Positions 1-9,891 of a DNA stretch of 64,000 bases are shown piece by piece. Each line of letters begins with the position of its first letter. The stretch's first letter is position 1. Where the stretch lies: the NCBI GenBank assembly GCA_029962745.1, contig CM057155.1, positions 34,311,429 through 34,375,428 on the forward strand. Reading direction: 5' to 3'. Position numbers and translations under genes: made by a program. Below the pieces are notes generated by a model. It was not told the origin of the DNA, did no database searches, and was given only the letters and a program-made list of their open reading frames with translations. This DNA comes from Echinometra lucunter (taxonomy: Eukaryota > Echinodermata > Echinoidea > Camarodonta > Echinometridae).

Positions 1-226
1 GATGCCATTTAGGGGTCATAAAAAGCTGATCAAATGAAATTTGCTATTGAAACTTTAAAAGTTTCATTTGTTACATTTTAAGTTCCATATATGGTAGATT
101 TATATATATATATCATACACAATACACCTAGGTTTTTATATAATGCTATATAGCCATTTCAGAATTTTTTTATGTTTTTGTTTTTCAGTAAATCATGCTT
201 GTGTCTGACTTTTTGTTTTAATCTAG

Positions 227-3200
227 GAGGCGTACTGCTACTGGCCTGGCCACAGGCAGTCCACTAAGGCAAAGGAACATGAGATCCCAGATAAGCAGAC
301 ATGGGGAAAGCATGAGATACGTTTACTCCGTGTAACAGGTTAGCATTTTGCACTTGTATACATGTACTCTAATGAATGTTACCCCACCTCTATGTGAATA
401 GGTTTATTTTAAGGGATTAAGTAACTTCATGGAGCTTGCGAAAATATGAGCTGAACCCTTCACAAATTATTATTTGTTTAACTCGAAGCTATTTGTGAAG
501 TCTCAATACTTTCAATTTGCAAGGTATTGTATTGTCCTCTACTGTTACTGCCATATGTCTCTGATGTAAAATGTTTAGATAAAAAATTGTACAATGTAAT
601 ATATAATTTTGAACTAAATTGCCTTTTTTGTCTTTTTTGCATGTTTGTTTGATTCTGGTTTACTCCCCAAAATAACCACAAAGCCTTTATTTAAAATGTA
701 TACCAGCTATTCAAAAAAAATTGACACCCTGTGCCAAAGTATATAATCTTTTAAAGTTTAAAATTCTTCTTCAAGTCGCATTTTGCACGATGACAACACT
801 ACACGCAGGCATGCACAAAATTGAATAGACATTGTACACAGACATTAAATGTCTGAGTAAATTTTACTCATCGCTGGTGCAGTTAATTCTTGTTCGGAAT
901 AGGCAAAATCAAGCATCTAACCCAAGAAAATGAGACAAATTTTCTGATTGGTGTATTTTATTTTCTGTTGTATTGGTTTTACAATGAAATGGCTGATATA
1001 CATTTGCACATGTATACCATCAAGAATTCATACCAAGATGAATTATGTTTACAGATAACTATGAGAAGGCAAGGAATATTGCAAAGAAGGCAGAGGAAAC
1101 GTCAAATGTAGAGTCTGATGGAGAAAGGCCCAGGAAGAGGCAACCTCCTTCTAGGTTCAGCTCCTCAGATGATGGTAAGTTAAACATCCTGTTCTTCAGA
1201 AGTATTTCTGTTGGCATCACTGCTGAAGGCTGAGTTGCATATGATACATGGCCAACATTTGGAAAGAGAGCATATAAGGCTAGGGTGCTCTCATGTGCTG
1301 GATGTGGACTGGCATACATATTATCTGTTTATTGTCCTGTTCTGAGCTTCGTTATTCATTTTGATTCCTGAACGTAAACACCACAATCATTCACGCCATG
1401 CATGTAGGCTTAGTGCTCACTGTTAAAATAATTTAGGTTTTCCGTTTGCGCTAGAAAATGGTGATTGGTACATTTATGGCAAAAGTAGAAGAGTTATTAT
1501 TTTGCAGCAGGTCCCTGTTACAGGCATATACTTCAGACAAGCTCATTCATGTAGCTTAATGATCAAGTCTTGTCTTGTTTGATATTATTCATGTTTTCTA
1601 GATATGGAATCAGATGCATCAGAACCTGTCAGGCGAAGCCCAAGAAAGGCCCAGGGGAAGCCAAAGGAGCTGGCTATGCCCCTATTAAAAAGACCAAATG
1701 GGCATGATGTTCCTGGACCATCCCTCCCCATCATCACCCCTCTGCAGTCGCAGTCTGCGAGTAGAACCCCGGTCACCACCCCAAAGTCCCGTCCAGAGAG
1801 TACATGTAAGTGTTTTCACAAAGCATTTTACAAATATGATCTTTGATTTTTTAATTTTTTTTCGATTAAAACAAAATTAGGGGCCTCCTCTATCTAAGAT
1901 GTTACAGGAGTTAGATGGGACATTTATGGGTAATTTTGTACAAATACAAAGTTTTTCAATTTTTTATTGTACGACCCATCACTTACATAATGTGATGGAT
2001 GTTAATAACCCCCCCCCCCCCCAAAAAAAAAAGGTATTTGAATTATTTTTCATATGAAGATCTTGAGTCATTAAAAGTAATGAGTATGAAAAGGAAAATA
2101 ACCATTAAAAAGTAAACTACCCTATACTAAAAAATTCTGCTACAGGAAAAAAGATCTTTATACCTCTGAGGTCCTAATGCTGTTAAATTAACTACAAAGG
2201 AGTGAACTAAATTAGATGGACTGTGTACAAATGGATTATTAATATGGAGGTAATACTATCAATAAAGCAGTGATATTTTTGCCTATTTCAGTGATTTTTA
2301 TTTCTTACGGTTGTTGGCATGTACTTGTCAGAGGTGTTAATGCACTCCTGAAATGATAACATTGAACAACTGTTATATTAGTATGGAATAGGCCATTGTT
2401 TGCACTTGAAGCCTTTTAGTTACCTAAATAGTTTACCCATTTGTTTGTGTTCATTTTTTTTTATTTATTTTTTTTTTCATTTTTGTTGTTGACCAGACTT
2501 CCAGACCCAAGTTCTGCTAAAGCTGCAGGCACTGGAGGAAGGACAAAAAAGGATCATGACGGCAATTAATGCTATGGGGGAGAAGCCCAAACCTTCCTCC
2601 TTGGAGTCTGCCGATTTGTGTGAGCCTTTTAGTGAGCCGTTGAATACTGTCGAAGACTTCAAGGTGCTAGAAGGTAAGTTTTACAAGATGAATAATCATG
2701 TGCATTTTCTCCAATTGGAATACACAAAAAAACCCAAGTTTCAAAGTGATGCATGCCCTGATTAATTTATAACCATGTTAAAAGATAAAAGTCACAATAG
2801 TTTCCAATTTCTTAATTTAAGACATTTTGGGAGGGGGTGGGAGGCCTGATCCAAGCGGTTTTTATCTTGATATTTCAAGATTCTGCATTTACTGCATAGT
2901 GCACTACATCCATCCCCTGAGGACCCTTGAGGAGGGCATTTTATCTTTACTTTTGACACACTTCAAGTTTCAGAATGAATACCCAATAGGATATAGAATT
3001 GTGATTAGCTGAATTGTGTGTGCTTAATAGGCAACCAGTTGAAATGGTCCTCAGGGGATGGATGTAGTGCACTATACAGTAAATGCAGAATCTTGAATTA
3101 ATGCAATGACCAGGGTACACTCTAAATCCTAGGTCCTTAACTGATATAGTGATGTTTTGGCGTGATATATATTTGTAGCGAATACAGGGCATATTAGATC

Positions 3201-3537
3201 TGATTTGGCCAAGGTCTGTGTGCATCTTTTAAATAGATCAGGTAATATTTACTGCATCAGTGTAAAGTTTTATCTTGAAAGACCCCCATTGTACTGTATA
3301 TGAAAGATAGGTGTAACTCATTTATTTGGAGGAAATTATGCAACATTGTAATTAACAAGGGTTCTTATATTTTTCAGATAACTTTCTTGAGTCTGGTTGG
3401 CGGCAGTAAACTATCACAGACTGGGAGAAGGGTCATGCAAAAGCTGGGGACCAATCATCTTTGGTCGGAGTTCAACATCCTGGGAAGGAAAGGAAAGAGG
3501 TCCCTCAAGGCAACCAAGTTTTTCCCTGTCATCGTCA
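227..3537 (+). CDS. DUF4806-type protein gene, five internal exons (partial)
   Basis: Five exons with clean splice signals encode one continuous protein type: 227-338, 1055-1174, 1602-1805, 2497-2673 and 3378-3537. The first four join in phase 1. Exon 1 gives the Trp-Pro segment AYCYWPGHRQSTKAK; exon 2 gives NYEKARNIAKKAEETS followed by a basic stretch; exon 3 is Ser/Pro/Arg-rich linker; exon 4 has a helix and ends TVEDFKVLEG; exon 5 gives ITFLSLVGGSKLSQTGRRVM then a basic end. This order fits invertebrate proteins with a C-terminal DUF4806 domain, whose function is unknown to me; some are transposon-associated. Exon 4 (phase 1) and exon 5 (phase 0) do not join in frame, and family proteins have some ten extra residues there, so a short exon in 2674-3377 is missing or unseen. 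No start or stop was identified. The last donor, GTGAGT at 3538, leads into repeats. Confidence 0.6.
339..1054. other. Intron 1 of the DUF4806-type gene
   Basis: AT-rich spacer between exons 1 and 2 (donor GT at 339, acceptor AG at 1053-1054). Nothing else recognised. The other introns (1175-1601, 1806-2496, 2674-3377) are similar; 2011-2023 is a C homopolymer. Confidence 0.5.
2875..3096. repeat. Foldback (MITE-like) element inside an intron
   Basis: The left arm (about 2875-2931, beginning TTCAAGATTCTGCATTTACT) and the right arm (about 3046-3096, ending GTAAATGCAGAATCTTGAA) are near-perfect reverse complements over about 50 bp, including GCACTACATCCATCCCC. Length about 220 bp with a non-coding loop. 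No clear target-site duplication was identified. It lies in the intron where an exon of the surrounding gene seems to be missing. Confidence 0.65.
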
Positions 3538-3772
3538 GTGAGTGTTTAGATTGAGTGATTAACCCTTTAGCACCTAGAGCCTGCGTGAAAAGTGTCGGTT
3601 TACTCACTTGCGGAAAGGGCTATGCTGTGTTTCAATCAGATTTTTTCAATTAGTATTGCTCTTAATACATATTTTTTGTGCAGAATTTGGACAGCACACA
3701 TCCAGTGGGTTATCCACAACAAGTATGGGCAGGTTTCATCACATATTTTTGATACTGTCTTGACTATAGCTG

Positions 3773-5351
3773 CATGATGATAGGCAGGCTAGCTGCTGGA
3801 AATAAGTTAGTAGAAATTCATGTTAGTAGAAATTGGCTTTTGAACACTGCAAGTCCGTTCCATAGTACTGTCACTAAAACTAAAGGAGTTCAACTCATAT
3901 CATTAGTAATATCCTTCTTTTGTTAAACATGGTAGTTTGACATTGTAGCTATGAACTTTAGCCAGACATGCCCGTACCAATCACGGAGGGCCCTGGGAGC
4001 GGGAAACTTCCAAGACCAAAGGGTCAAGTCAAGCTTGATGCAGCACTGCAAATATGTTTACAGTGCCACTGTACTGTAACGTTGGGACTAACTTTAACCA
4101 ATGGTATATGAATGGTAAATGGTGCTCATGAATATGGTAATAGTAATGTCCCAATTATTTAAGTTAGTTTGAATGGTGATTGAATGGTATACCATTGGGT
4201 GTATGGTGAGTGTTGTTCGAATGGTATTCCAGTGGTGTATCAATGGTGTATGGTGAACGGTATTTCAATGGTACATACCATTCAATTTTTTTTATAAGGG
4301 TGATGCTGTGCTGAGACAACTCTTGAGAACAAAAAAGCCAAGTAAAGAAAGAGGAAGAGGGACTGGACATGCAGTGAGTGCAGTACGTGGCCTGTGGTCA
4401 AAGAGTGTGACCCAACAGAAGTGGGTGAAGTGTACGCAGTGCCCTGTGTGGACTCACAAAACTTGCACAAATAACATTGATTTGTATCATTACATTTGCA
4501 GAAATTGTAAAAATTAAGCCAATCTTACCGCTTCATATAATGGGTCAGAATTTTGAACGATGTACAGTTAGTTCCTTCCCAGGCTTTATTTTGCTTGTAA
4601 CATTTCTGTTTCTTTCTGATCCTGTTTATTTTCATATATTCTGGTGTCATCTGAAAGAGTTATTCTAGGGCTTTCAGAAAATATGTAATTGTTGATAGTG
4701 GTAATGGTGGTACACACAGTTGAAATTAGAGAGGCAAAGACATCTAGTAAGAGGAGAGTGTCAATTCATGGAGTGGTGTTCTGCATAAGTTAAACATACC
4801 TCCCCTTTACATGTAGTCATAATTAGTCCCAGTTGGATGATATTGACATAATGCAGATAAGTAGTGATGCTTTAAGTAATAAAAATGTGATCAAACTGAA
4901 TGATAAATGGTGTATTACACATGGTAGAGAAGATGGCAAAATAAAATTGAAGAAGAACCACGCAAGATTACAGCTGTGCTTGAACATAAAATTCTGACGG
5001 CTAATTTGGACGCACATGTACGTTTCATAGCGAGACCCTCAGAAGTATCCTACAATTGGACTTACTATCATGGTAATCCCATGTCAGTGTATCAAATATT
5101 GCTATGAAAGCGCCAGAACAGTTTGTACCAAGCTTTCCAGCATTGGACTAAAAAAGAAATCTTGGTTTAAGCTCTGTTTATTCCTTGCCATTTTATTAAG
5201 TGATTTGCTCAACAACGGAATCTCCTTAATATCAAATTTCTGAAGAATATCCATGTTGTTTGTGATGGGTCATCAGTGACTTACTGTCTGGATGATTTCT
5301 CCAAAATCATTTGCTGTAAAGACACCATGACCTTTTACTGCTCTTCAAGTA
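3773..5351. repeat. Composite repeat, copy 1 (blocks X, minisatellite/PHD, Y)
   Basis: Three blocks recur at 13.2-16.6 kb. X (3773-4095) starts CATGATGATAGGCAGGC and contains ACCAATCACGGAGGGCCC. The middle block (about 4096-4690) is a GAATGGTA/CAATGGTG minisatellite followed by a PHD-finger coding remnant. Y (4694-5351) starts GATAGTGGTAATGG and ends GCTCTTCAAGTA. In copy 2 the order is middle-Y-X, so the copies are circularly permuted. Elements of this type are not known to me by name. Confidence 0.7.
4308..4517 (+). pseudogene. PHD-finger C-terminal fragment of a transposon protein (copy E)
   Basis: The frame ends with the pattern W-V-K-C-x2-C-x3-W-x-H-x2-C, then Y-I-C-x2-C-K-N and a stop, which is the second half of a C4HC3 PHD finger. 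The first Cys pair, seen as CSEC in the copy at 14989, is degraded here. PHD-like fingers of this form occur at the C-terminus of some Tigger/pogo-like DDE transposases in invertebrates. No catalytic domain precedes it; the upstream sequence is minisatellite. It is best read as the 3' end of a transposase gene captured by a non-autonomous repeat. Assignment to pogo is inference. Confidence 0.5.
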
Positions 5352-5616
5352 AACGACTTGTGCATATACATGAGCCAAGTTTGAAGTTGATCTGTCAAAT
5401 GGTCGAGTTATCACAAGACCAAACCATTTCTACGTACATAATCACCTTTGAACTTTGACCTTGAGACCCCCAAATCTACTCAGATCATTATCCCTCCCAT
5501 ATGCATACATGAGCCAAGTTTGAAGTTGATCCGTGGAATGGTTCTTAAGTAATTGTGAGAATGAAAACAGGACGACAACCTGAAAACACAATGCCTCCGG
5601 CACCCATCTTGCGTTA
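5352..5616. repeat. Dispersed repeat with duplicated GAGCCAAGTTTGAAGTTGAT
   Basis: The motif CATGAGCCAAGTTTGAAGTTGAT occurs near 5368 and again near 5508, and the stretch ends with TGCCTCCGGCACC. It resembles the GCCGGAGGC repeat at 30.7 kb. No coding sequence seen. Confidence 0.5.
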
Positions 5617-5940
5617 GTGGAGGCATAAAAACCTAAGGCATTCTTCGGAAGCGGCTCTTGCTACTGGCTCCGTCAGTAAACACAAGCACCAAGCCAAGCG
5701 CAAAACCGGAACCGAAACCGAAACCAGAACCGGAACCAGGTCGGGTAGGGTATCCAAGTCGAGTGTGGTGGAGGGTCCAGCCCTAGGGGCCACCCAACCA
5801 CTTTGCTCTAGGAGGGTCATGAGACAAGACTAGATCTCCTTAGAACCACTCGGCTCTGAAGAAACAGCAGCCCGTGAGGGGCCCCAATGTTTCTTCCTAG
5901 CTCCCCCCGAACCAGGCGGTATGGATACCGCCTAATCCCC
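5617..5940 (-). mobile_element. DIRS-like retrotransposon Gag fragment
   Basis: Nearly collinear with 18605-18895: the same stretch from the TTCTTCGGAAG.GGCTCTTGCTAC region through CCAAGTCGAGTGTGG to GGTATGGATACCGCCT. The - strand reads part of a Ser/Pro/Lys-rich protein (MTLLEQSGWVAPRAGPS). The extra copies of the Arg-Asn-Arg-type codons (ACCGGAACCGAAACC) are a small expansion not seen at 18.6 kb. No recombinase or reverse transcriptase is present, so this is a dead fragment. Confidence 0.55.
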
Positions 5941-6139
5941 CAAATACAAGTCTTCAATAATAGGAAGGCAGAAATGAAGTACAAATTTCCATCCAGATTC
6001 AAGCTACAGAAAGAAGAACTCCTCATTGGGGAGGACAAGCAACATATAAAGGGAAAAATATCAAACTTATCAACACTTCCGCCATAAACAATTTGCTCCT
6101 TTTTCTGACGAGGCATGTAGAGCATCATTCGACTTTATG

Positions 6140-6420
6140 CAACACAATCCTTTGAGGTAACAAAACAAGGAAGAAGATACAGTAACCGACTTATGTTCTG
6201 CAGGGAAATGGGATGAGGGGAGAGTCAATTGGCTCTTCCAGATTTGTAAGATTGAGATATTGGAACCAAAGGATAGATGCCTATGGAACAGACAACTATT
6301 TTGTTTCACACATGTCTGAAGAAGCGAGTTCATAAGTACTGACGGGGGCAGCCATTGGTTGTATGATGTTACAGGTCACCAAGTCATTGTGCCCAAAAGT
6401 TAGCTTGCCGTTCGAGCTTT
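6140..6420. repeat. Dispersed repeat, shared with 36740-37020
   Basis: About 280 bp is almost identical to 36740-37020, from GAAGAAGATACAG through GGGATGAGGGGAGAGTCAA and ACTGACGGGGGCAGCCATTG to CTTGCCGTTCGAGCTTTCAT. The short open frames across it on both strands are not convincing proteins. The element family was not recognised. Confidence 0.7.
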
Positions 6421-6590
6421 CATTTTTTTTTTTTTAGAAATATTATGTTATTTATTTTTTCACCTCATACCAGTTGTAAGTGATGACATGATGACTTTGG
6501 TCTTTTACTTTCTTTTTTCTTGTGTGTTTATAACAAGGTTTTCCTTTTTTCACTCTTTTTGATTTTGTTAATATCCTTTTGTGCATGTAG

Positions 6591-8964
6591 GTAGTCGAGC
6601 GATGGCCTTGAGCACATTCAAGACTGTTTGGAAGCAGTATGCGCCCCTGATAGTGACCGCCAAACCGATGACGGACCTTTGCTGGACTTGCCAGCAGAAC
6701 ACCCACAGGATGTTTGTAAGAGCAAATGCAACTGAAGAGGAGAAGCTAGAGCAGCTACAGTCCCACCAGCAGCACCTTGACAAGGTTCTCGTAGAAAGAA
6801 CAAAGTACAGGTACATTCAAGACCATGTTCTTCCTAGTCTTTCCTCATCGTTGCTTACACACTAAAGTCAGAATACATGTATTTCACTGGGAAACACAGT
6901 TTACACAGTTTATCTGCATCAAAATCATTGGTGTTGTCTGTCACAGTTCTAAATGACTGTTTATCCTGAAATAGAATTAATTAAAGACCCTGACTGGACC
7001 CAAAACTGAAATACTCAGCAGGATAGCGAAAAAATTTGCATTGTTTTGGTTTGTAATTCATATATTTTCCATTTGTTAATTTCACCTTCGGCTCCAGTCT
7101 GGGTTTTCTGAATAATTCATTTTAGTAAGTGTTTAGAAAATCTGATCTTATTCCTCATTCATGTGTGTTTTGATTTGTATACTGAAGATTTAATTTTTTT
7201 AATTAACTGACACTATTTTAAATTACCCATATTATTATTGATAATTCTTCTTATTAATATTTATTTATCTATATTTATTTTTTACAGGGAAGAAACTGCT
7301 GCTGCGAAAGCAAGCATTGCTGACGATGGTGGAGAACTGGGACGCCATCCACCAAACTCGAGGGATGGAAAGATGCACTACAGCTTCGACTATGCTCAGC
7401 AAGTGCATTATCCTGCGAATCCCCAGCAACCGGGTCCTACATACTTTTTGTCGACGAGGAAGTGTGGGATTTTTTGTGTAAACTGCGAAGGAATCCCAAA
7501 GCAGGTAAATGAATTGATTGTAATAAATTATAAAATAATTATAGTATCACAAATATGTTTTGAGTGAAAAGAAGAAGTCAACATAAAATAAGAAACAAAA
7601 TAGACATTGTTACTAAATATTAATTAGTACATTGGAAATCCTTTTAAAGTGAGAGCATTCATTATCAGTCTGTCATAGGTAGATAGTGTTAAAATATATC
7701 TTTCCTGATAACTACTTTGGTTAAATACAGTGAATAAGTTGAATAAAATGAAAATAGGTTTATGTGTATAGGGAAACAAATGTTTTTGGGGAAAGGTACC
7801 CACTTTTTTATACTTCTGAAAGTAAATTAAATTTAATGTTCTGTAATTATGTTTATTAAAGCTAATTAATCTTGTTATTTTCTTGTCTGCTTTATTTTTT
7901 TATCTCGCGTTAATTTCCTCATTGATGAAGGTATGTCTCTCTCCAAGGGATCCATCGCAGTTGTATCATACCTGCACTACTTTTTCAACAACTTCAGGCT
8001 TGGTGAGAGAAAAGCAAGTCTTCACTGCGACAATTGTTCTGGCCAAAACAAGAATAAATTCATGCTTTGGTATTTTGTCATGGCGCTGTCTCCACCACTT
8101 ACACAAAGACATCACTCTGAATTTCATGGTGGCAGGGCACACCAAGTTCGCACCGGACTTCTGTTTTTGGGCTACTAAAGCCTCCAAGGTATCAACTCTA
8201 CAAGACATCGCCAACGTAGTTCAACAGAGCTCTACTCAGGGGATCAACATTCCAGTGGTAGTGGGTGATGAAGCTGGTAATCAACGGGTGCCTACCTACC
8301 AGTGGCAAGATTTCTTATCCCCATACTTCAGGCCTGTACCAGAGATCAAGTCTTACCATCATTTCAGGTATGTTTATAATCCATAAAATTATTTGTTATG
8401 CACAGTCATCCTCGCCTCTGTGGAATCTGTTGGGACTGCTTTGACTTAGAAAGTAATTGATGTACAAATGATTAAAAACAATTGAACATTAGAGAAGTTG
8501 GCTTTCAAATACTTTCAACTTAGGCAATTTCAACAAAGACAAGTTTGATTGCAGTTTTGCATCATTTCTCATGTTGCACACACACCAAAAAATCAAAACA
8601 GACATTCAAGAAATTAATGTTATAATTTACAGACCTGTTATTATGATTGTGATTAATATTATTTGGTTGATTTGACTCTGATTCTTTAGTATCAAGGGTT
8701 CATTGTTTTATTTATTTTTATCACAGATTTTCATCCAGAGAACCAGGAGTGGTCTTCTGCCGTCGGTTTGCGGATACAGAGGAGAAAAGATTTGTCCTAT
8801 TGAAGCCTGGAGCCAACCCTCCCCGTCTTCTTCCTCCAAGTCTTGCACCACCTGGCCCGTCCTACGAGCGACAACTCTACCTGTTCCAGAAGATCCGACC
8901 CTTCTGCAGACCAGATGCCAGGGACACAACTTGTCCAGAGCCAGAGCAGGAAGGACTTCAATGA
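6591..8964 (+). pseudogene. DUF7869-like transposon-type gene, four exons, disrupted
   Basis: Exons are 6591-6810, 7288-7504, 7909-8367 and 8727-8964 (stop TGA at 8962-8964). Exon 1 carries STFKTVWKQYAPLIV and LCWTCQQNTH; exon 3 carries SLHCDNCSGQNKNKFM and GHTKFAPDFCF; exons 3 and 4 join as YHHFR-FSS. This order matches a large family of multi-copy invertebrate proteins with a DUF7869-like domain, probably transposon-derived; the Pfam name is from memory. Two lesions are visible. The reading frame through NFLIDEGMSL requires exon 3 to start at 7909, but the preceding dinucleotide is GC, not AG. One extra base near 8075-8082 shifts the frame between MLWYFV and WRCLHHLHKD. Upstream exons were not found; repeats occupy that side. 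It could be a recent pseudogene, or partly sequencing error. Confidence 0.6.
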
Positions 8965-9055
8965 GCCTGGAACTAACCCAACATGCTTTCTTCCTCCAAG
9001 CCTTTCACCGCCTGACAACTCTACCTGTACCAGAAGATTCAACATCTCTACAAGG
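8965..9055 (+). repeat. Duplicated piece of the preceding terminal exon
   Basis: Resembles 8802-8900 in order: GCCTGGA..AACCC, CTTCTTCCTCCAAG, then ACAACTCTACCTGT.CCAGAAGAT. It starts directly after the stop codon of the upstream gene and in another frame would encode LLPPSL/FLPPSL-type sequence. A local tandem duplication with a period of about 160 bp. Confidence 0.6.
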
Positions 9056-9077
9056 TGCAATGGACTCGACTTTCCCA

Positions 9078-9385
9078 CACTGCAAAAACGCCGGTGTTAA
9101 ATGTGCAGCACCAAGCTGGTGTTAAGCATATGGTGTTTCTCTCAGCGTTAGATTAACACCAGAGGGTGTTAAATGTTCAACACCGAGCTGGTGTTAAGCA
9201 TTGTGGTGTTATTTTTAATGTAAGATTAACACCAGTGGGTGTCACTATAGGGTGGAAGTCAACACCAAATTTGGTGTCGGGTATTTTTGTGTAAATTTGG
9301 TGTAAAATAACACCAAACGGGTGTCGTTTCCATAGAAGTTGTCAGACCAGTTATCGATTAACACCCAAACAGGTGTTAGAAAAGT
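9078..9385. mobile_element. TAACACC/GGTGTTA palindrome-rich element (MITE-like)
   Basis: It starts with CACTGCAAAAACGCCGGTGT and holds about a dozen GGTGTTA or TAACACC heptamers in both orientations, often paired as AACACC-N-GGTGTT. A matching GTTTTTGCAGTG end was not seen, so the right end appears lost before the LINE fragment at 9.6 kb. Non-coding. The family assignment is uncertain. Confidence 0.55.
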
Positions 9386-9591
9386 CAAAATTGGGCATGC
9401 GCAAAAAAATCCAGCTTCATGATTGGTTGAAAGTTGGAACAGCTATTTTTTTTTCCAGAGAGCCGGCCGCCGCAATCCGCCATTTTCCTGCCGTGCTTAA
9501 AATCTGCGATCATAACTGCTTGAGATAATGAATCTTCAGTAAATCCATCCAATCCAGAGAGATCATCAAGAAACTGCATATTTGTGTTGAA

Positions 9592-9884
9592 TTACATTCC
9601 ACTGTATGCTTTGGCAAAGAGGACCGTTTTCAGATTTGACTTAAAGGAATCAAAGGAATCAATTGAACGGATATCGGCTGGTAACTGGTTCCATAGAAAT
9701 GGAGCAGCCGCAGTAAAAGCACAATCGCCAAAGGATGACTTTGTTCTTCCAGCAACAAGAAGATTCTTACTAGAAAAACGCAAACAACGTGTTGGTACAT
9801 ATTTGGAAATGAGATCTACAAGATATGAAGTAAGGAGCAAAATTTTGTACTCAATACGATCCCTGACTGGCAGCCAATGGCCAG
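9592..9884 (-). mobile_element. 5'-truncated CR1/L2-like LINE, end of reverse transcriptase ORF
   Basis: The - strand encodes HWLPVRDRIEYKILLLTSYL, then RTKSSFGDCAFTAAAPFLWNQLP and SFDSFKSNLKTVLF. This is the usual extreme C-terminus of the reverse transcriptase of CR1/L2/Rex-type non-LTR retrotransposons. Only about 95 codons remain, as expected for 5' truncation at insertion. Its truncated end directly abuts the acceptor of the RAG1-like exon at 9892, so it inserted in, or was joined to, the intron just upstream of that exon. Confidence 0.75.
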
Positions 9885-9891
9885 ACTGCAG

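Noticed and set aside
5817..6128. 103-codon - strand open frame
   Set aside because: Spans the end of a DIRS fragment and unrelated sequence; no domain or splice support.
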